NCBI RefSeq assembly: GCF_001894825.1
Contig: NZ_BCWY01000056.1
Location: 1-64,000, forward strand
Source of the DNA: Rhodococcus jostii NBRC 16295
Lineage (GTDB): Bacteria; Actinomycetota; Actinomycetes; Mycobacteriales; Mycobacteriaceae
DNA: 64,000 nucleotides
Direction: 5' to 3'
Part shown: positions 44,334 through 55,348 of the stretch, one piece after another
How positions within the stretch are numbered: position 1 is the stretch's first letter
How the letters are laid out: every line of letters starts with the position of its first letter
Program-made: the position numbers and the translations under genes
The notes under the pieces: model-generated
What the model was told of the DNA's origin: nothing
Database searches by the model: none
What the model saw: the letters and a program-made list of their open reading frames with translations, nothing else

Positions 44334-45802
44334 CCCTCGTACTGCGTTATGCCGCCCGCAGCGATCGTGGCCTTGTTCGTTCCAACAACGAAGATTCCGT
44401 GTATGCCGGTGCCCGACTGCTGGCGCTCGCGGACGGCATGGGCGGTCATGCGGCCGGTGAGGTCGCGTCGCAGCTGATGATCGCGGCCCTCGCGCACCTC
44501 GACGACGACGAGCCCGGCGAGGACCTCCTCGGCAAGCTCGAGGCCGCCACCCGCGAGGGCAACGACTCCATCGCCGACCACGTCGAGGAAGACCCCGAAC
44601 TCGACGGCATGGGCACCACGCTCACCGCGATCCTGTTCTCCGGCAACAAGCTCGGGCTGGTCCACATCGGTGACTCCCGCGCCTACCTGCTCCGCGACGA
44701 CTCCCTCGCCCAGATCACCCGGGACGACACGTTCGTGCAGTCCCTCGTCGACGAGGGACGGATCACCGCCGAGCAGGCTCACACCCACCCGCAGCGCTCA
44801 CTCATCATGCGTGCGCTCACCGGCAACGAGATCGAGCCGACGCTGACGGTCCGCGAGGCCCGCGCCGGCGACCGCTACCTGCTCTGCTCCGACGGACTGT
44901 CGGACGTGGTCAGCGACGAGACCATCGAGAACACCATGCGCGAGGGCACGCAGGACGAGTGCGCCGACCGGCTCATCGAACTCGCCCTGCGCAGCGGCGG
45001 CCCGGACAACGTGACGGTCGTCGTCGCCGACGTCATCGACCTCGACTACGGGCAGAGCCACCCCATCGTCGCGGGAGCCGCCTCTGCCGACGACGACGAG
45101 GACACTCCGCCGCCGAACACGGCCGCGGGTCGGGCCGCCGCGATGCGTCCGCCGCGGGCCACGCCCAAGCGGGTCGTCCCGCAGGTCGAGGAACCGCCGA
45201 CGAAGAAGAAGCGGCACCGCATGTGGTGGGCTGCACTCGCGCTCGGTCTGATCGTCGTGGTCGCCGTCGCTGCCTTCGTGGGGCGGGCTCTGATCCGCAA
45301 CAACTACTACGTCGGCGCCGACGGCGAACGTGTCACCGTGCTGCGTGGCGTTCCCGGCTCGGTGCTCGGTTACTCGCTGCAGGAAGCGAATCTCGTCGGC
45401 TGCGTCGACGACGCCGGCCAATTGACACTGATGTCGCCCACCGAGTCGCCGAACGGGTGCACCATCCTCGAGGTCGACGACCTGCAGCCGTCCGCCCGCG
45501 AGCAGGTCCGTGCCGGGCTGCCCTCGGGCAAGCTCGACGACGTCCGCAACCAGATGACGCGGCTCGCCCAGAACGACCTGCTTCCGGTGTGCGAGACGGA
45601 GGCGGCCACCACCACGACCACGCCGGCACCGAGCCCGGCCCCCGCACCCGCACCCGCACCGGAGACCACGCCAGCGCCCGCGCCCGCTCCCCCGGCCGCG
45701 GTGCCGCCGGCACCGGAGACGCCTGCACCCCTGACCCCGACCGCCACCCCGGCGCCGACCGTGACCCAGGTTCCCGGTCAGAACTGCAGGACGGCTAGCT
45801 GA
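44330..45802 (+). CDS. pstP: PstP: PP2C-type Ser/Thr phosphatase
   Basis: 490 aa. PP2C motifs: [46 protein letters not shown] and [10 protein letters not shown] with metal-binding Asp residues. A transmembrane helix (about 300-325, [20 protein letters not shown]) and a Pro/Thr/Ala-rich outer region follow. It dephosphorylates PknA, PknB and their targets. GTG 44330 overlaps the fhaB stop by 4 nt; its own stop overlaps rodA by 1 nt. Confidence 0.95.
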   Translation: MTLVLRYAARSDRGLVRSNNEDSVYAGARLLALADGMGGHAAGEVASQLMIAALAHLDDDEPGEDLLGKLEAATREGNDSIADHVEEDPELDGMGTTLTAILFSGNKLGLVHIGDSRAYLLRDDSLAQITRDDTFVQSLVDEGRITAEQAHTHPQRSLIMRALTGNEIEPTLTVREARAGDRYLLCSDGLSDVVSDETIENTMREGTQDECADRLIELALRSGGPDNVTVVVADVIDLDYGQSHPIVAGAASADDDEDTPPPNTAAGRAAAMRPPRATPKRVVPQVEEPPTKKKRHRMWWAALALGLIVVVAVAAFVGRALIRNNYYVGADGERVTVLRGVPGSVLGYSLQEANLVGCVDDAGQLTLMSPTESPNGCTILEVDDLQPSAREQVRAGLPSGKLDDVRNQMTRLAQNDLLPVCETEAATTTTTPAPSPAPAPAPAPETTPAPAPAPPAAVPPAPETPAPLTPTATPAPTVTQVPGQNCRTAS

Positions 45803-47256
45803 TGTCCGTCGCAAGTGCATCACCGGGGGCGCAGTTTCCCAGTCCACCCGGCGGGTTCGCGCCAGCCCCCGTCCAGTCGACGCGCCGGGGCACCGAGCTG
45901 ATCCTGATCGGTTTCGCGATCCTGATCACGACGATCTCACTGGTGCTGGTCGAGGCCAGCCAGGAACAGAGCATCACCGGGGACATCGCCAAGTACGCCG
46001 CCGCCTACTCAGCGCTGTTCCTCATCGCGCATCTCGCGGTGCGCCGGTTCGCGCCGTACGCCGACCCGCTGATCCTGCCGATCGTCGCGCTGCTCAACGG
46101 TCTCGGACTGGTGCTGATCCATCGCCTCGACCTCGCCGACGCACAGTCCGCCGCCTACTTCGGGCTGCCCGTCCCGTCGCCGGACGCCAACCAGCAGGTG
46201 CTGTGGACGACGCTGGCCATCGCCGGTTTCGTGGCCGTGCTGGTGCTGCTCAAGGACTACCGGCTCCTGGCCCGCTACAGCTACACGCTGGGCCTCGCCG
46301 GACTGGTGTTCCTGGCCATCCCGGCGATCCTGCCGTCCAGTTTCTCCGAGGTGAACGGTGCGAAGATCTGGATCCGGCTCCCCGGCTTCAGCATTCAGCC
46401 CGGTGAGTTCGCGAAGATCCTGCTGATCATCTTCTTCGCCTCCGTCCTCGTCGCGAAGCGCGACCTGTTCACCACCGCGGGCAAGCACGTGTTCGGCATC
46501 GACCTGCCCCGCGCCCGCGACCTCGGTCCCATCCTCGTCGCGTGGATGGTGTCGGTGGGTGTGCTCGTGCTGGAGAAGGATCTCGGCACGTCGCTGCTGC
46601 TGTTCAGCACCGTGCTGGTGATGCTCTACATCGCCACCGAACGCGTCGGGTGGCTGCTGATCGGTGTCGGACTGCTCGGCATCGGCTTCTTCTTCGCGTA
46701 CCAGTTGTTCGGCCACGTCCGGGTCCGTGTCAGCACCTGGCTCGACCCGCTGGCCGACTACAACAACACCGGCTACCAGATCTCGCAGTCACTGTTCGGG
46801 CTCGCGACCGGTGGCGTCGCCGGGACGGGACTCGGCAGCGGGCGGCCCGCGCAGGTGCCGTTCGCGAAGACCGACTTCATCGTCGCCACGATCGGTGAGG
46901 AACTCGGTCTCATCGGTCTGGCGGCCGTGCTGATGCTGTTCCTGATCCTCGTCATCCGCGGTCTGCGCACCGCCCTGGCCGTCCGGGACAGCTTCGGCAA
47001 GCTCCTCGCGGCCGGTCTGTCGTTCACGATCGCGGTGCAGGTGTTCGTGGTGGTCGGCGGCGTCACCAAGCTGATTCCCCTCACCGGGCTGACCACGCCG
47101 TTCATGTCGTACGGTGGGTCGTCACTGCTCGCCAACTACCTCCTCCTCGCGATCTTGATCAAGATTTCCGACGCTGCCCGTGAGCCGGCCGTCCCGAAGA
47201 AGAAGGGCCCCGCACCCATCGCCGACGCCCCGACCGAGATGGTGCCGCGCTCATGA
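45802..47256 (+). CDS. rodA: RodA/FtsW-type peptidoglycan polymerase
   Basis: 484 aa with about 12 transmembrane helices of the SEDS family. Marker segments: [37 protein letters not shown] (with the catalytic-region Asp nearby in later loops), and [20 protein letters not shown]. It polymerises lipid II glycan strands with the partner PBP encoded next. It starts at ATG 45802, within the pstP stop (TGATG), and overlaps pbpA by 4 nt. Confidence 0.93.
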   Translation: MSVASASPGAQFPSPPGGFAPAPVQSTRRGTELILIGFAILITTISLVLVEASQEQSITGDIAKYAAAYSALFLIAHLAVRRFAPYADPLILPIVALLNGLGLVLIHRLDLADAQSAAYFGLPVPSPDANQQVLWTTLAIAGFVAVLVLLKDYRLLARYSYTLGLAGLVFLAIPAILPSSFSEVNGAKIWIRLPGFSIQPGEFAKILLIIFFASVLVAKRDLFTTAGKHVFGIDLPRARDLGPILVAWMVSVGVLVLEKDLGTSLLLFSTVLVMLYIATERVGWLLIGVGLLGIGFFFAYQLFGHVRVRVSTWLDPLADYNNTGYQISQSLFGLATGGVAGTGLGSGRPAQVPFAKTDFIVATIGEELGLIGLAAVLMLFLILVIRGLRTALAVRDSFGKLLAAGLSFTIAVQVFVVVGGVTKLIPLTGLTTPFMSYGGSSLLANYLLLAILIKISDAAREPAVPKKKGPAPIADAPTEMVPRS

Positions 47257-48740
47257 ACACACCTCTGCGTCGCGTCGCGATCGCCGTCATGGTGATGGTG
47301 GTCGCCCTCCTCGCCAACGCCACCTACGTCCAGGTCATCAAGGCCGACAACCTGCGGGCCGACCCACGGAACTCGCGTGTCCTGCTCGACGAGTACTCGC
47401 GTCAGCGCGGCCAGATCTCGGCGGCCGGACAGGTGCTCGCCGCGTCCGTCCCGACCGACGACCGCTACAAGTACCTGCGCACCTACCCGCCCAACCCGGC
47501 GGCACCGGCGAGCCCGCTGGCCAACGCACCGGTCACCGGTTTCTACTCGATGCAGTACGGCAGCACCGGCCTCGAGCGATCCGAGGACCCGGTCCTCAAC
47601 GGTTCCGACAACCGTCTGTTCGGGCGGCGCTTCTTCGACCTCGTGTCGGGGCGCGACCCGCGCGGTGGCAACGTGGTGACCACCATCAACCCCGTCATGC
47701 AGCAGGTGGCGTACGACGAGCTGACGGCGAAGGGTTACACCGGTTCGGTCGTGGCGATCGAGCCGAGCACCGGGCGCATCCTGACGATGGTCAGCACCCC
47801 GAGTTACGACCCCAACTCGCTCGCCAGCCACGACGGCACCGAGACCACCCAGGCATGGGAGGCGCTGAACGCCGACCCGGAGAAGCCGCTGATCAACCGC
47901 GCGGTGTCGCAGACGTACCCGCCCGGATCCACGTTCAAGGTCGTGGTGACCGCCGCGGCGCTCGCCGCCGGAACCACCCCCGACACCCAGTTGACCGCGG
48001 CCCCGCAGATCACCCTGCCCGGCACGTCGACGACCCTCGAGAACTACAACGGCTCCACGTGCGGCGGCGCACCGACCGCGTCACTGCGTGAGGCGTTCGC
48101 CCGTTCCTGCAACACCGCGTTCGTCGAACTCGGCATCAAGACCGGATCCGACGCCGTCAGCGACGAGGCGGCCGCACTCGGCGTCGGTGGCCAGATGCCC
48201 GGCGTCCCGTTCCCCGTCGCCGACAGCACCATCGGGTCGATCCCCGACGACGCCGCACTCGGTCAGAGCAGCATCGGCCAGCGAGACGTGGCACTCACTC
48301 CGCTGCAGAACGCGATGATCGCGGCTACCGTCGCCAACGGTGGGGTGCGGATGCAACCGCAACTGGTGTCGGAACTGCAGGGACCGGATCTCTCCAACCT
48401 CGCGACCACCAACCCGGTGTCCGAGGGGCAGGCGATGTCGCCGCAGGTGGCGGCGACCCTGACCGACCTGATGATCGGTTCCGAGAACAACACCAGCGGC
48501 ACAGGCAAGATCCCCGGCGTCCAGATCGCGTCCAAGACGGGCACCGCCGAACACGGAACCGACCCTCGGAACACCCCGCCCCACGCCTGGTACATCGGAT
48601 TCGCACCCGCCCAGAACCCGACCGTCGCCATCGCGGTCATCGTCGAGGACGGCGGCGATCGCGCACTGGCCGCAACCGGCGGCTCGGTGGCTGCACCTAT
48701 CGGCCGTGCCGTCATCGCAGCCGGACTACAAGGGGGCTGA
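47253..48740 (+). CDS. pbpA: PbpA: class B penicillin-binding protein
   Basis: 495 aa. An N-terminal membrane anchor (about 8-27) and a dimerisation-like region precede the transpeptidase domain with the catalytic Ser in [10 protein letters not shown], the SCN motif in ARSCNTAF and KTG in [10 protein letters not shown]. It cross-links peptidoglycan in the periplasm with RodA; in mycobacteria it is a PknB substrate. ATG 47253 overlaps the rodA stop (ATGA). Confidence 0.95.
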   Translation: MNTPLRRVAIAVMVMVVALLANATYVQVIKADNLRADPRNSRVLLDEYSRQRGQISAAGQVLAASVPTDDRYKYLRTYPPNPAAPASPLANAPVTGFYSMQYGSTGLERSEDPVLNGSDNRLFGRRFFDLVSGRDPRGGNVVTTINPVMQQVAYDELTAKGYTGSVVAIEPSTGRILTMVSTPSYDPNSLASHDGTETTQAWEALNADPEKPLINRAVSQTYPPGSTFKVVVTAAALAAGTTPDTQLTAAPQITLPGTSTTLENYNGSTCGGAPTASLREAFARSCNTAFVELGIKTGSDAVSDEAAALGVGGQMPGVPFPVADSTIGSIPDDAALGQSSIGQRDVALTPLQNAMIAATVANGGVRMQPQLVSELQGPDLSNLATTNPVSEGQAMSPQVAATLTDLMIGSENNTSGTGKIPGVQIASKTGTAEHGTDPRNTPPHAWYIGFAPAQNPTVAIAVIVEDGGDRALAATGGSVAAPIGRAVIAAGLQGG

Positions 48741-48742
48741 TT

Positions 48743-50128
48743 GTGGCACTGAACAACGGCGCGTTGATCGCCAATCGATACCGCCTGATCCGGCTCATCG
48801 CCACGGGCGGAATGGGTCAGGTCTGGGAAGCGACCGACAACAGGCTCAACCGTCGTGTCGCGGTGAAGGTACTGAAGTCCGAGTTCTCTTCGGACCCCGA
48901 GTTCGTCGAACGCTTCCGCTTCGAGGCACGCACCACCGCACAGCTGAACCATTCGGGCATCGCGGGCATCTACGACTACGGCGAGGTGCGGGACGCCACC
49001 GGCGATTCCACCGCCTACCTGGTGATGGAACTCGTCAACGGGGAGCCGCTCAACGCCGTCCTCGCACGGGTCGGCCGGCTCGCCGTGCCGCACGCACTGG
49101 ACATGCTCGAGCAGACCGGCCGGGCTCTGCAGGTCGCGCACGACGCCGGTGTCGTGCACCGGGACGTGAAGCCGGGCAACATCCTGATCACCCCCACCGG
49201 CCAGGTGAAGATCACCGACTTCGGCATCGCCAAGGCCGTCGAGAACTCGCCGATCACGCGCACCGGCATGGTGATGGGCACCGCGCAGTACATCGCACCC
49301 GAACAGGCCCTCGGACAGGACGCCACCGCGGCCAGCGACGTGTACTCGCTCGGCATCGTCGGCTACGAGGCACTGTCGGGACGTCGCCCGTTCATCGGCG
49401 ACGGGGCGATCACCGTCGCGATGAAGCACGTGCAGGAGGCGCCGGCGCCGTTGCCGAACGACCTGCCGCCCAACATCCGCGAACTCATCGACATCACCAT
49501 CGCGAAGGATCCGAGCACCCGCTACGCCAGTGGTGGAGAGTTCGCCGACGCGGTCGCGGCGGTCCGGGCCGGCCGGCGTCCCCCGCCGCCCGGCGCCGCG
49601 GGTACCGGGACGTCGCGGGTACTGCCACCGCCGATGACCGGTGCCACCCAGATGATGCCGCCGTCACAGACCGCGTACGCGGGGCCGGTGACCGGGCAGG
49701 TGCCTCCCGACGACTCGAACGGTGACGGCAAGAAGAAGGGTCTGACCAGCGGCCAGAAGGCTGTGGCCTGGGGGGCGGGCGGTCTGCTTCTGCTGGCGGC
49801 GATCATCGCGCTCGCGCTCGTCCTGTTCGACGGCGGTGACACGAAGGATCCGGCAGTACCGGCGGTGACCTCGTCGCTGCGGACGATCACGACGACGCCG
49901 CGGCCGACGACGACCACGACTACCGAGGAACCGACGTACACGACGGAGCCGACGTACACGACGACGACGACCCCGCCGCCGACCACGACGACCACCACCC
50001 AGCCGACGACCACGACGACGACAGAGCCGACGACGACCACCACGACGACCACCACCCAAGCCACGACGACGACCACGACGACCACGTCGGAGGAGTCAGC
50101 TACTCCGACCCCACAAGGACTGCCATGA
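48743..50128 (+). CDS. pknA: PknA: Ser/Thr protein kinase
   Basis: 461 aa. A complete kinase domain (1-275): GGMGQVW P-loop, VAVKVLK lysine, HRDVKPGN catalytic loop, ITDFGIAKA and APEQA. After a short juxtamembrane part comes a transmembrane helix (about 343-365) and an extracellular tail that is unusual: about 50 of the last 85 residues are Thr, in runs broken by Pro, Glu and Gln. Mycobacterial PknA has a much shorter outer part. The tail may be O-mannosylated. GTG 48743 follows the pbpA stop by 2 nt; the stop overlaps pknB (ATGA). Confidence 0.95.
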   Translation: MALNNGALIANRYRLIRLIATGGMGQVWEATDNRLNRRVAVKVLKSEFSSDPEFVERFRFEARTTAQLNHSGIAGIYDYGEVRDATGDSTAYLVMELVNGEPLNAVLARVGRLAVPHALDMLEQTGRALQVAHDAGVVHRDVKPGNILITPTGQVKITDFGIAKAVENSPITRTGMVMGTAQYIAPEQALGQDATAASDVYSLGIVGYEALSGRRPFIGDGAITVAMKHVQEAPAPLPNDLPPNIRELIDITIAKDPSTRYASGGEFADAVAAVRAGRRPPPPGAAGTGTSRVLPPPMTGATQMMPPSQTAYAGPVTGQVPPDDSNGDGKKKGLTSGQKAVAWGAGGLLLLAAIIALALVLFDGGDTKDPAVPAVTSSLRTITTTPRPTTTTTTEEPTYTTEPTYTTTTTPPPTTTTTTQPTTTTTTEPTTTTTTTTTQATTTTTTTTSEESATPTPQGLP

Positions 50129-52044
50129 CGACACCGCGCAACCTCTCCTCACGCTACGAGCTGGGTGAGATTCTCGGCTTCGGTGGCATGTCCGAGGTCC
50201 ACCTCGCCCGCGACGTCCGGCTCAGCCGTGACGTCGCGATCAAGGTCCTGCGCGCCGACCTCGCCCGCGACCCCACGTTCTACCTCCGGTTCCGCCGCGA
50301 GGCGCAGAACGCCGCGGCGCTGAACCATCCCGCGATCGTGGCCGTCTACGACACCGGCGAGGCAGAGACCGACGCGGGACCGCTGCCGTACATCGTCATG
50401 GAGTACGTCGACGGCGACACGTTGCGGGACATCGTGCGCGGCGAGGGCCCGATGGCGCCCCGCCGCGCGATGGAAGTCATCTCCGACGTGTGTGCGGCGC
50501 TCGACTTCAGCCACCGCAACGGCATCGTGCACCGCGACGTGAAGCCCGCCAACGTGATGATCAACCGTGCGGGTGCGGTGAAGGTGATGGACTTCGGCAT
50601 CGCGCGGGCGATCTCCGACGCGTCCAGCCCGATGACCCAGACCGCCGCCGTCATCGGCACCGCCCAGTACCTGTCGCCGGAGCAGGCCCGCGGCGAGCAG
50701 GTCGACGCCCGCTCCGACGTGTACTCGCTCGGTTGCGTGCTGTTCGAGATCCTCACCGGGGAACCCCCGTTCAAGGGTGACTCCCCGGTCGCGGTCGCGT
50801 ATCAACATGTCCGGGAGGACCCGCAGACCCCGTCCGCGGTGAACCCGGACATTCCGCGCGAGCTCGACTCGGTGATCCTCAAGGCGATGAGCAAGAACCC
50901 CGCCAACCGCTACCAGACCGCGGCGGACATGCGCAGCGACCTGGTCCGGGTCCTGGGTGGGCAACGCCCCAGCGCGCCGATGGTCATGAGCGACGAGGAC
51001 CGCACCACGATCCTCGGTGCCGTCGACTCCGGCGCGGGCAACTACCGGCGCCCGCCCGCAGCGTCCGCGACCGCGGCGGCGAAGACGGACGCGGGAGAAC
51101 CCGACAAGAAGAAGAACCCGATGCGGATGGCGCTGCTCGCGTTGGGCGCCCTCATCGTCGTCGGCATCGTCGGCGCGTTCCTGTGGTCCGTCGGACCGGG
51201 TTCGAAGGCCGATCAGGTCACCATGCCCGACGTCACGAACCAGGCCGCGGACGACGCCGAGACGACGCTGCAGAACCTCGGCTTCCGCGTCGCCCGGCAG
51301 CAGAAACCGGACGCTGTGGTGGCCACCGGCAATGTCATCACCACCCGCCCCGTCGGCGGTGTGCAGGTGGACGAGGGCAGCACGATCACCCTCGAGGTGT
51401 CTTCGGGCCCCGAACAGGTGAAGGTCCCGCGGCTCGCCGGCCTGACCCAGCAGGAGGCGCAGCAGGAGCTGAACGCGGTGGGTCTGCGACTCGACACCGG
51501 TGTCGCCCGCGCACCGTCGGACGCGTCCGACGTCGACAAGGTGATCGAGCAGAACCCGTCCTCGGGGGCGAGCATCTCCCTCGATTCGGAGGTCGCGATC
51601 ACCCTGGGCACCGGGCCGGAGCAGATCCGCATCCCCGACGTCACCGGCCAGAAGGTCGAGGTCGCGCAGGCGAACATCGAGGGCGCCGGTTTCAAGGTGC
51701 AGATCCAGAACATCGATTCCGGAGTACCGAAGGGCCAGGTCGTGTCCACCGATCCCGTCGGCGGCTCCACCGCCGTCAAGGGCGACACCATCCAGATCCG
51801 GGTGTCCAACGGCAACAACATCGAGATGCCCGACCTGACCGGCAAGACGGTGTCGCAGGCACTCGCCGAGCTGCGCAGCGCCGGCTGGAGCGGGTCGTCG
51901 GCGTCGCTGAATCAGACGCAGACGTCGACGCTGGACCCGGAGATGGTCGGCAAGATCATCAGCCAGGAACAGCCGGCGGGATCGGAGATCACCAAGAACG
52001 GTGTCGTCTCGGTCGGTGTCGGCGCGCTCGGCATCCCGCGGTAG
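50125..52044 (+). CDS. pknB: PknB: Ser/Thr kinase with four PASTA domains
   Basis: 639 aa. Kinase domain 1-280: [47 protein letters not shown] transmembrane helix (about 333-353) and four extracellular PASTA repeats follow, starting [30 protein letters not shown] and [14 protein letters not shown] domains bind muropeptides or lipid II; the kinase controls growth and division. ATG 50125 overlaps the pknA stop. Last gene of the operon. Confidence 0.97.
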   Translation: MTTPRNLSSRYELGEILGFGGMSEVHLARDVRLSRDVAIKVLRADLARDPTFYLRFRREAQNAAALNHPAIVAVYDTGEAETDAGPLPYIVMEYVDGDTLRDIVRGEGPMAPRRAMEVISDVCAALDFSHRNGIVHRDVKPANVMINRAGAVKVMDFGIARAISDASSPMTQTAAVIGTAQYLSPEQARGEQVDARSDVYSLGCVLFEILTGEPPFKGDSPVAVAYQHVREDPQTPSAVNPDIPRELDSVILKAMSKNPANRYQTAADMRSDLVRVLGGQRPSAPMVMSDEDRTTILGAVDSGAGNYRRPPAASATAAAKTDAGEPDKKKNPMRMALLALGALIVVGIVGAFLWSVGPGSKADQVTMPDVTNQAADDAETTLQNLGFRVARQQKPDAVVATGNVITTRPVGGVQVDEGSTITLEVSSGPEQVKVPRLAGLTQQEAQQELNAVGLRLDTGVARAPSDASDVDKVIEQNPSSGASISLDSEVAITLGTGPEQIRIPDVTGQKVEVAQANIEGAGFKVQIQNIDSGVPKGQVVSTDPVGGSTAVKGDTIQIRVSNGNNIEMPDLTGKTVSQALAELRSAGWSGSSASLNQTQTSTLDPEMVGKIISQEQPAGSEITKNGVVSVGVGALGIPR

Positions 52045-52113
52045 GCGGCTTCGCCGCCCGTGCGTGGTTGAGGAGTCTCAGGACTCGTCAACCACTCACG
52101 GGCGCTACGCGCC
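52044..52113. terminator. Compound hairpins between convergent pknB and trpG
   Basis: Three stems in a row: GGCGGC-TTC-GCCGCC (52044-52058); an 8-bp outer stem (52055-52062 with 52097-52104) stacked on a 14-bp inner stem with one mismatch (52064-52077 with 52082-52095); and GGCGC-TAC-GCGCC (52101-52113). The trpG stop codon lies in the last one. Overlapping arms could fold alternatively. Probably a bidirectional terminator. Confidence 0.7.
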
Positions 52114-52758
52114 CAGTGCCTGCGCGACCTCGGCTTCGAGGGTGGCGACGAGGGATTCCTTCGGGGCGTCCCCGCAGACGGTGAGCCAGTTGGCGAGCAT
52201 GCGGTGACCGCCCTCGGTGAGCACGGACTCCGGGTGGAACTGCACGCCGTGGATGGGGAGTTCCCGGTGCCGCATCGCCATCACGATGCCACTGTCGGTG
52301 TGGGCGGTGACCTCGAGTTCGTCGGGGATGGTGTCTTCGAGGACGGTCAGCGAGTGGTAGCGAGTGGCCGTGAACGGGTCGGGCAGACCGGCGAGAACTC
52401 CCTCACCGGTGTGGTGCACGACGCTGGTCTTGCCGTGCAGCAGTTCGGGCGCCCGGTCGACGGTGGCGCCGAACGCGGCCCCGATCGCCTGGTGTCCGAG
52501 GCACACCCCGAGAAGCGGTGTCTTCGCGGCGGCGCATGCCGTGACCAGGTCCATCGTCGCGCCGGCGCGCTGCGGTGTCCCGGGGCCCGGGCTCAGCAGG
52601 ATGCCGTCGAAGTCGGCCGCGGCCGCCGCGACCGCGTCGGGCCCGGTGAGGTTCGGATCGTCGTTGCGCCAGACCACGGCCCGTGTTCCCAACTGTCCGA
52701 GGTACTGGACCAGGTTGAACACGAAGCTGTCGTAGTTGTCGACGACGAGAATCCTCAT
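52105..52758 (-). CDS. trpG: Glutamine amidotransferase, TrpG/PabA type
   Basis: 217 aa, class I glutamine amidotransferase. MRILVVDNYDSFVFNLVQYL start, SPGPGTP oxyanion region, nucleophile Cys in LLGVCLGHQAIG, and His-Glu in GVQFHPESV. It supplies ammonia to anthranilate or aminodeoxychorismate synthase; the origin-proximal copy in mycobacteria is called trpG, but folate (pabA) function is equally likely. ATG 52758 follows TACCCT by 6 nt (leaderless). Confidence 0.93.
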   Translation of the reverse strand: MRILVVDNYDSFVFNLVQYLGQLGTRAVVWRNDDPNLTGPDAVAAAAADFDGILLSPGPGTPQRAGATMDLVTACAAAKTPLLGVCLGHQAIGAAFGATVDRAPELLHGKTSVVHHTGEGVLAGLPDPFTATRYHSLTVLEDTIPDELEVTAHTDSGIVMAMRHRELPIHGVQFHPESVLTEGGHRMLANWLTVCGDAPKESLVATLEAEVAQALGA

Positions 52759-52764
52759 GGAAGC

Positions 52765-52770
52765 AGGGTA
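52765..52770 (-). promoter_or_regulatory. -10 element of a leaderless promoter
   Basis: TACCCT on the minus strand ends 6 nt before ATG 52758; no Shine-Dalgarno. Confidence 0.5.
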
Positions 52771-52813
52771 TTCTGCCCGCTTCGCGCCCTCCACGGCCGG
52801 GGACGGTTCAGGC

Positions 52814-53515
52814 TCAGTGTCCCGCGTAGCCCGGCACGGTCAACTGGCCGGACGAGGCCTCCGAGTAGCCGAGCCCGAACCGCGTCGCGTACTGCTTGAA
52901 CACCCGGATTCCGGGTTCGTTGGCGAGTGCCGCCTCGAGACGCGCGGGATCACCGATCGCCGACATCACGTACGGCGGGCTGTAGGTGCGACCGTGCAGC
53001 AGCAGGGTGTTGCCGATACAGCGGGGCGCCGACGTGTTGACGATCCGCTGGTCCTGCATGCTGATCGCCTCGGCACCGCCCACCCACAGCGCGTTCAGCA
53101 CGCTCTGGACGTCCTGCTGGTGGACGACGAGATCGTCCGGCGACGCGTCGACGGGGTACTTGCCGTCCGCGTCGCGGGGGGCGTCGGTGAGTGTGACGGT
53201 GACTCCGGGCCCGGTCATCGGGGTGAGTCCGGCGTCGGTGGCGAGTGCCTTGGTGTCGGCGAGCGCCTGCGCGACGCCGCTGTCGGAGGCCGCGGCCTCC
53301 TGCTGCAGCGATTCGACCTGCGCCGCCAACTGGTCGCGGGTGTCGGCCACCTGATCGGTCTCGGACTGCGCGTTGCGCACGAGGTCGGACAGTCGCGTGG
53401 AATCGCCGGCACGGATTTCGTTGCCATGCGACACCTGACGGGTGGTGGCCGCCAGCAGACCGGCCACCAGGCACACCACCAGCACCGCGATCCGCCAGAA
53501 GATCGACCTGGTCAC
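52814..53515 (-). CDS. DUF881 (Rv0012-like) membrane protein
   Basis: 233 aa. One N-terminal transmembrane helix (IAVLVVCLVAGLLAAT), a short coiled coil (VADTRDQLAAQVESLQQEAA) and a C-terminal DUF881 domain (GPGVTVTLTDAP, LNALWVGGAEAISMQDQRI, PPYVMSAIGDPARLEAAL). DUF881 proteins sit next to division genes in actinobacteria and firmicutes; the role is unknown. The coiled coil and single helix recall FtsB/FtsL-like partners. It starts with GTG 53515, divergent from crgA. Confidence 0.85.
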   Translation of the reverse strand: MTRSIFWRIAVLVVCLVAGLLAATTRQVSHGNEIRAGDSTRLSDLVRNAQSETDQVADTRDQLAAQVESLQQEAAASDSGVAQALADTKALATDAGLTPMTGPGVTVTLTDAPRDADGKYPVDASPDDLVVHQQDVQSVLNALWVGGAEAISMQDQRIVNTSAPRCIGNTLLLHGRTYSPPYVMSAIGDPARLEAALANEPGIRVFKQYATRFGLGYSEASSGQLTVPGYAGH

Positions 53516-53634
53516 CGGTGTTTCCGTCCCCTCGTCCTCGCCGCGCGAATCGCGGCTACGTTAGCGTGTACACACGCAGGTGTTTCCGAATCTACCTGCC
53601 CACATTCCCGTAGAGCCGCACGAACGAGGACGTC

Positions 53635-53898
53635 ATGCCGAAGTCGAAGGTCCGAAAGAAGACCGATTACACGATCAATCCTGCGAGCCGCACCCCGGTG
53701 AAGGTGAAGGCCGGGCCCTCGAGCACCCTGTACGTCTCGGTGATGCTCGGGTTCATGCTGGTCGGCCTGGTCTGGCTGCTGGTCTACTATCTGGCCGCCG
53801 ACCAGCTCGAGTGGATGAACAATCTCGGCGCCTACAACTTCCTCATCGGATTCGGCTTCATGGTGGTCGGTCTGGTCATGACGATGCGCTGGCGTTGA
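53635..53898 (+). CDS. crgA: CrgA cell-division membrane protein
   Basis: 87 aa. A basic N-terminus ([13 protein letters not shown]) and two transmembrane helices ([36 protein letters not shown]), the defining layout of CrgA, which helps assemble the divisome with FtsZ, FtsQ, FtsI and CwsA. GAGGA lies just upstream of ATG 53635. Position between the DUF881 and PH-like genes matches the mycobacterial order. Confidence 0.96.
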   Translation: MPKSKVRKKTDYTINPASRTPVKVKAGPSSTLYVSVMLGFMLVGLVWLLVYYLAADQLEWMNNLGAYNFLIGFGFMVVGLVMTMRWR

Positions 53899-53971
53899 CC
53901 GTCACAATTACACCCATGTCATTCATCCCCAATGTGGACAACCCCTGTGGATAGCCGCAGGTCGAGTAGCC

Positions 53972-54424
53972 GTGTCTGCTGACGAGGCACCGCTGGAGTG
54001 GGCGACGCCCCTCGGCGCGGTGATCGCTCTGGCCGCGGGCGGCGTGGCATTGGGGGTTGCGGGATTCGCGGTGTCGACCGAGCCGGCAGGACGCGTCCTC
54101 GTCTGCGTCGCCGCGCTGGGGCTGCTGCTGACCGCTGCGTCGGCGCTGCGACAGCGACCGCGGCTCGCCGTCGACAGGGACGCCGGCGGGATCGTGGTGA
54201 ACCGGCTGACGGGTCGTCACAGTTATGCCCGCTCGGAGATCGATCGGGCGCGGCTCGTGCGGTATCCGCGGTTGGGTCGCCGGGTTCCGATGCTCGAGAT
54301 CGACGTCCACACCGCGGACGGCACCGAACGTCTCCTGATCTTCGGCCGCTGGGATCTCGGCACCAATCCGGAGGACGTGTTCGATGCCCTCACGGTGCAT
54401 CGTCTGGTGGGGCGGGGTCAGTAG
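53972..54424 (+). CDS. PH-like-domain membrane protein (Rv0010c-like)
   Basis: 150 aa. Two N-terminal transmembrane helices (LGAVIALAAGGVALGVAGFAV; VLVCVAALGLLLTAASAL) and a small C-terminal beta-rich domain (LAVDRDAGGIVVNRL, SYARSEIDRARLVRY, LLIFGRWDLG) of the bacterial PH type. Unknown function; synteny makes it the counterpart of Rv0010c. GTG 53972 has no clear ribosome-binding site. Its last 7 nt overlap the convergent rhomboid gene. Confidence 0.75.
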   Translation: MSADEAPLEWATPLGAVIALAAGGVALGVAGFAVSTEPAGRVLVCVAALGLLLTAASALRQRPRLAVDRDAGGIVVNRLTGRHSYARSEIDRARLVRYPRLGRRVPMLEIDVHTADGTERLLIFGRWDLGTNPEDVFDALTVHRLVGRGQ

Positions 54425-55335
54425 CCGATGCTCGCGCGGAGCTGCAGAATGCGCGCCGCGATGACGGCCAGTGGCACCAGCACGACGACGCCGAGGCAGA
54501 CCCAGCCGATGGTGACGGCCTTCTCCCGGTTGTTTCCGGCGCCCAGTAGCTGCGGTCCGTAGAGGATGCCCGCGGTGGCCGCGGCTCCGGCGACGAGACC
54601 GCCGAGATGCCCCCACAGCGAGATGCCGGGGATCGTGATGCTGATGATCACGTTGATCGCGATCACCGAGATGACCGGGGCCGGACTGCGCCGCAGCCGC
54701 AGGAGGATGACGGCCTGCGCTCCCATGAGCCCGAAGACCGCGCCGGATGCACCGGCGGTGACCGCTCCCAGCTGGAACAGCATCACCGCGGCGGACCCGC
54801 CGAGGATCGACGCGAGATACACGCCGGCGTAGCGAGCGCGCCCGAGAATCAGTTCGGTGTCGCGCCCGATGATCCACAGCGCGAACATGTTGACGGCCAG
54901 GTGAATGATGCCGAAGTGGAGGAACCCGCTGCCGATCACGCGGACGATCTGGCCACCCACGACGGCCGGCGGGTACAGCGCCCAGTCCGCGAACAGCGTC
55001 GACCCGGCCTGGTTCTGCATGATGCTGCGGGCCTGCGCAGCGGTGATCAGGAAGATGCCGACGTTCGCGGCCATCAGCAGGTACGTCACCAGCGGCACCG
55101 CACGTTGCGTGGTCACCGCACCGGCGACGTTCCGCGCGGGACGGACGTCCCGCCGACCGGCGGCGACGCAGTCGACGCACTGGTAGCCGACGGCCGCTTC
55201 GCGCAGGCATTCGGGACACGCGGGACGACCGCAGCGATTGCACGACAGCGCGGTCGGACGATCGGGGTGGCGGACGCACCGCGGCTGGGGCGGGGTGCCC
55301 TCGTTCGCGGCACCGCCCCAGCCGGGGTTGGTCAT
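54418..55335 (-). CDS. Rhomboid-family intramembrane protease with N-terminal zinc ribbon
   Basis: 305 aa. The N-terminus has Cys/His pairs (RCVRHPDRPTALSCNRCGRPACPECL and YQCVDC) forming a zinc-binding B-box-like or ribbon domain. Six to seven transmembrane helices follow with the catalytic Ser in GASGAVFGLMG, the catalytic His in SLWGHLGGL and FLHFGIIHLAVNMFAL for helices 2-3. It cleaves membrane proteins. ATG 55335 is 13 nt downstream of ppiA on the same strand, so they probably form an operon. The substrate is unknown. Confidence 0.92.
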   Translation of the reverse strand: MTNPGWGGAANEGTPPQPRCVRHPDRPTALSCNRCGRPACPECLREAAVGYQCVDCVAAGRRDVRPARNVAGAVTTQRAVPLVTYLLMAANVGIFLITAAQARSIMQNQAGSTLFADWALYPPAVVGGQIVRVIGSGFLHFGIIHLAVNMFALWIIGRDTELILGRARYAGVYLASILGGSAAVMLFQLGAVTAGASGAVFGLMGAQAVILLRLRRSPAPVISVIAINVIISITIPGISLWGHLGGLVAGAAATAGILYGPQLLGAGNNREKAVTIGWVCLGVVVLVPLAVIAARILQLRASIGY

Positions 55336-55348
55336 GTGCTGCGGTTCC

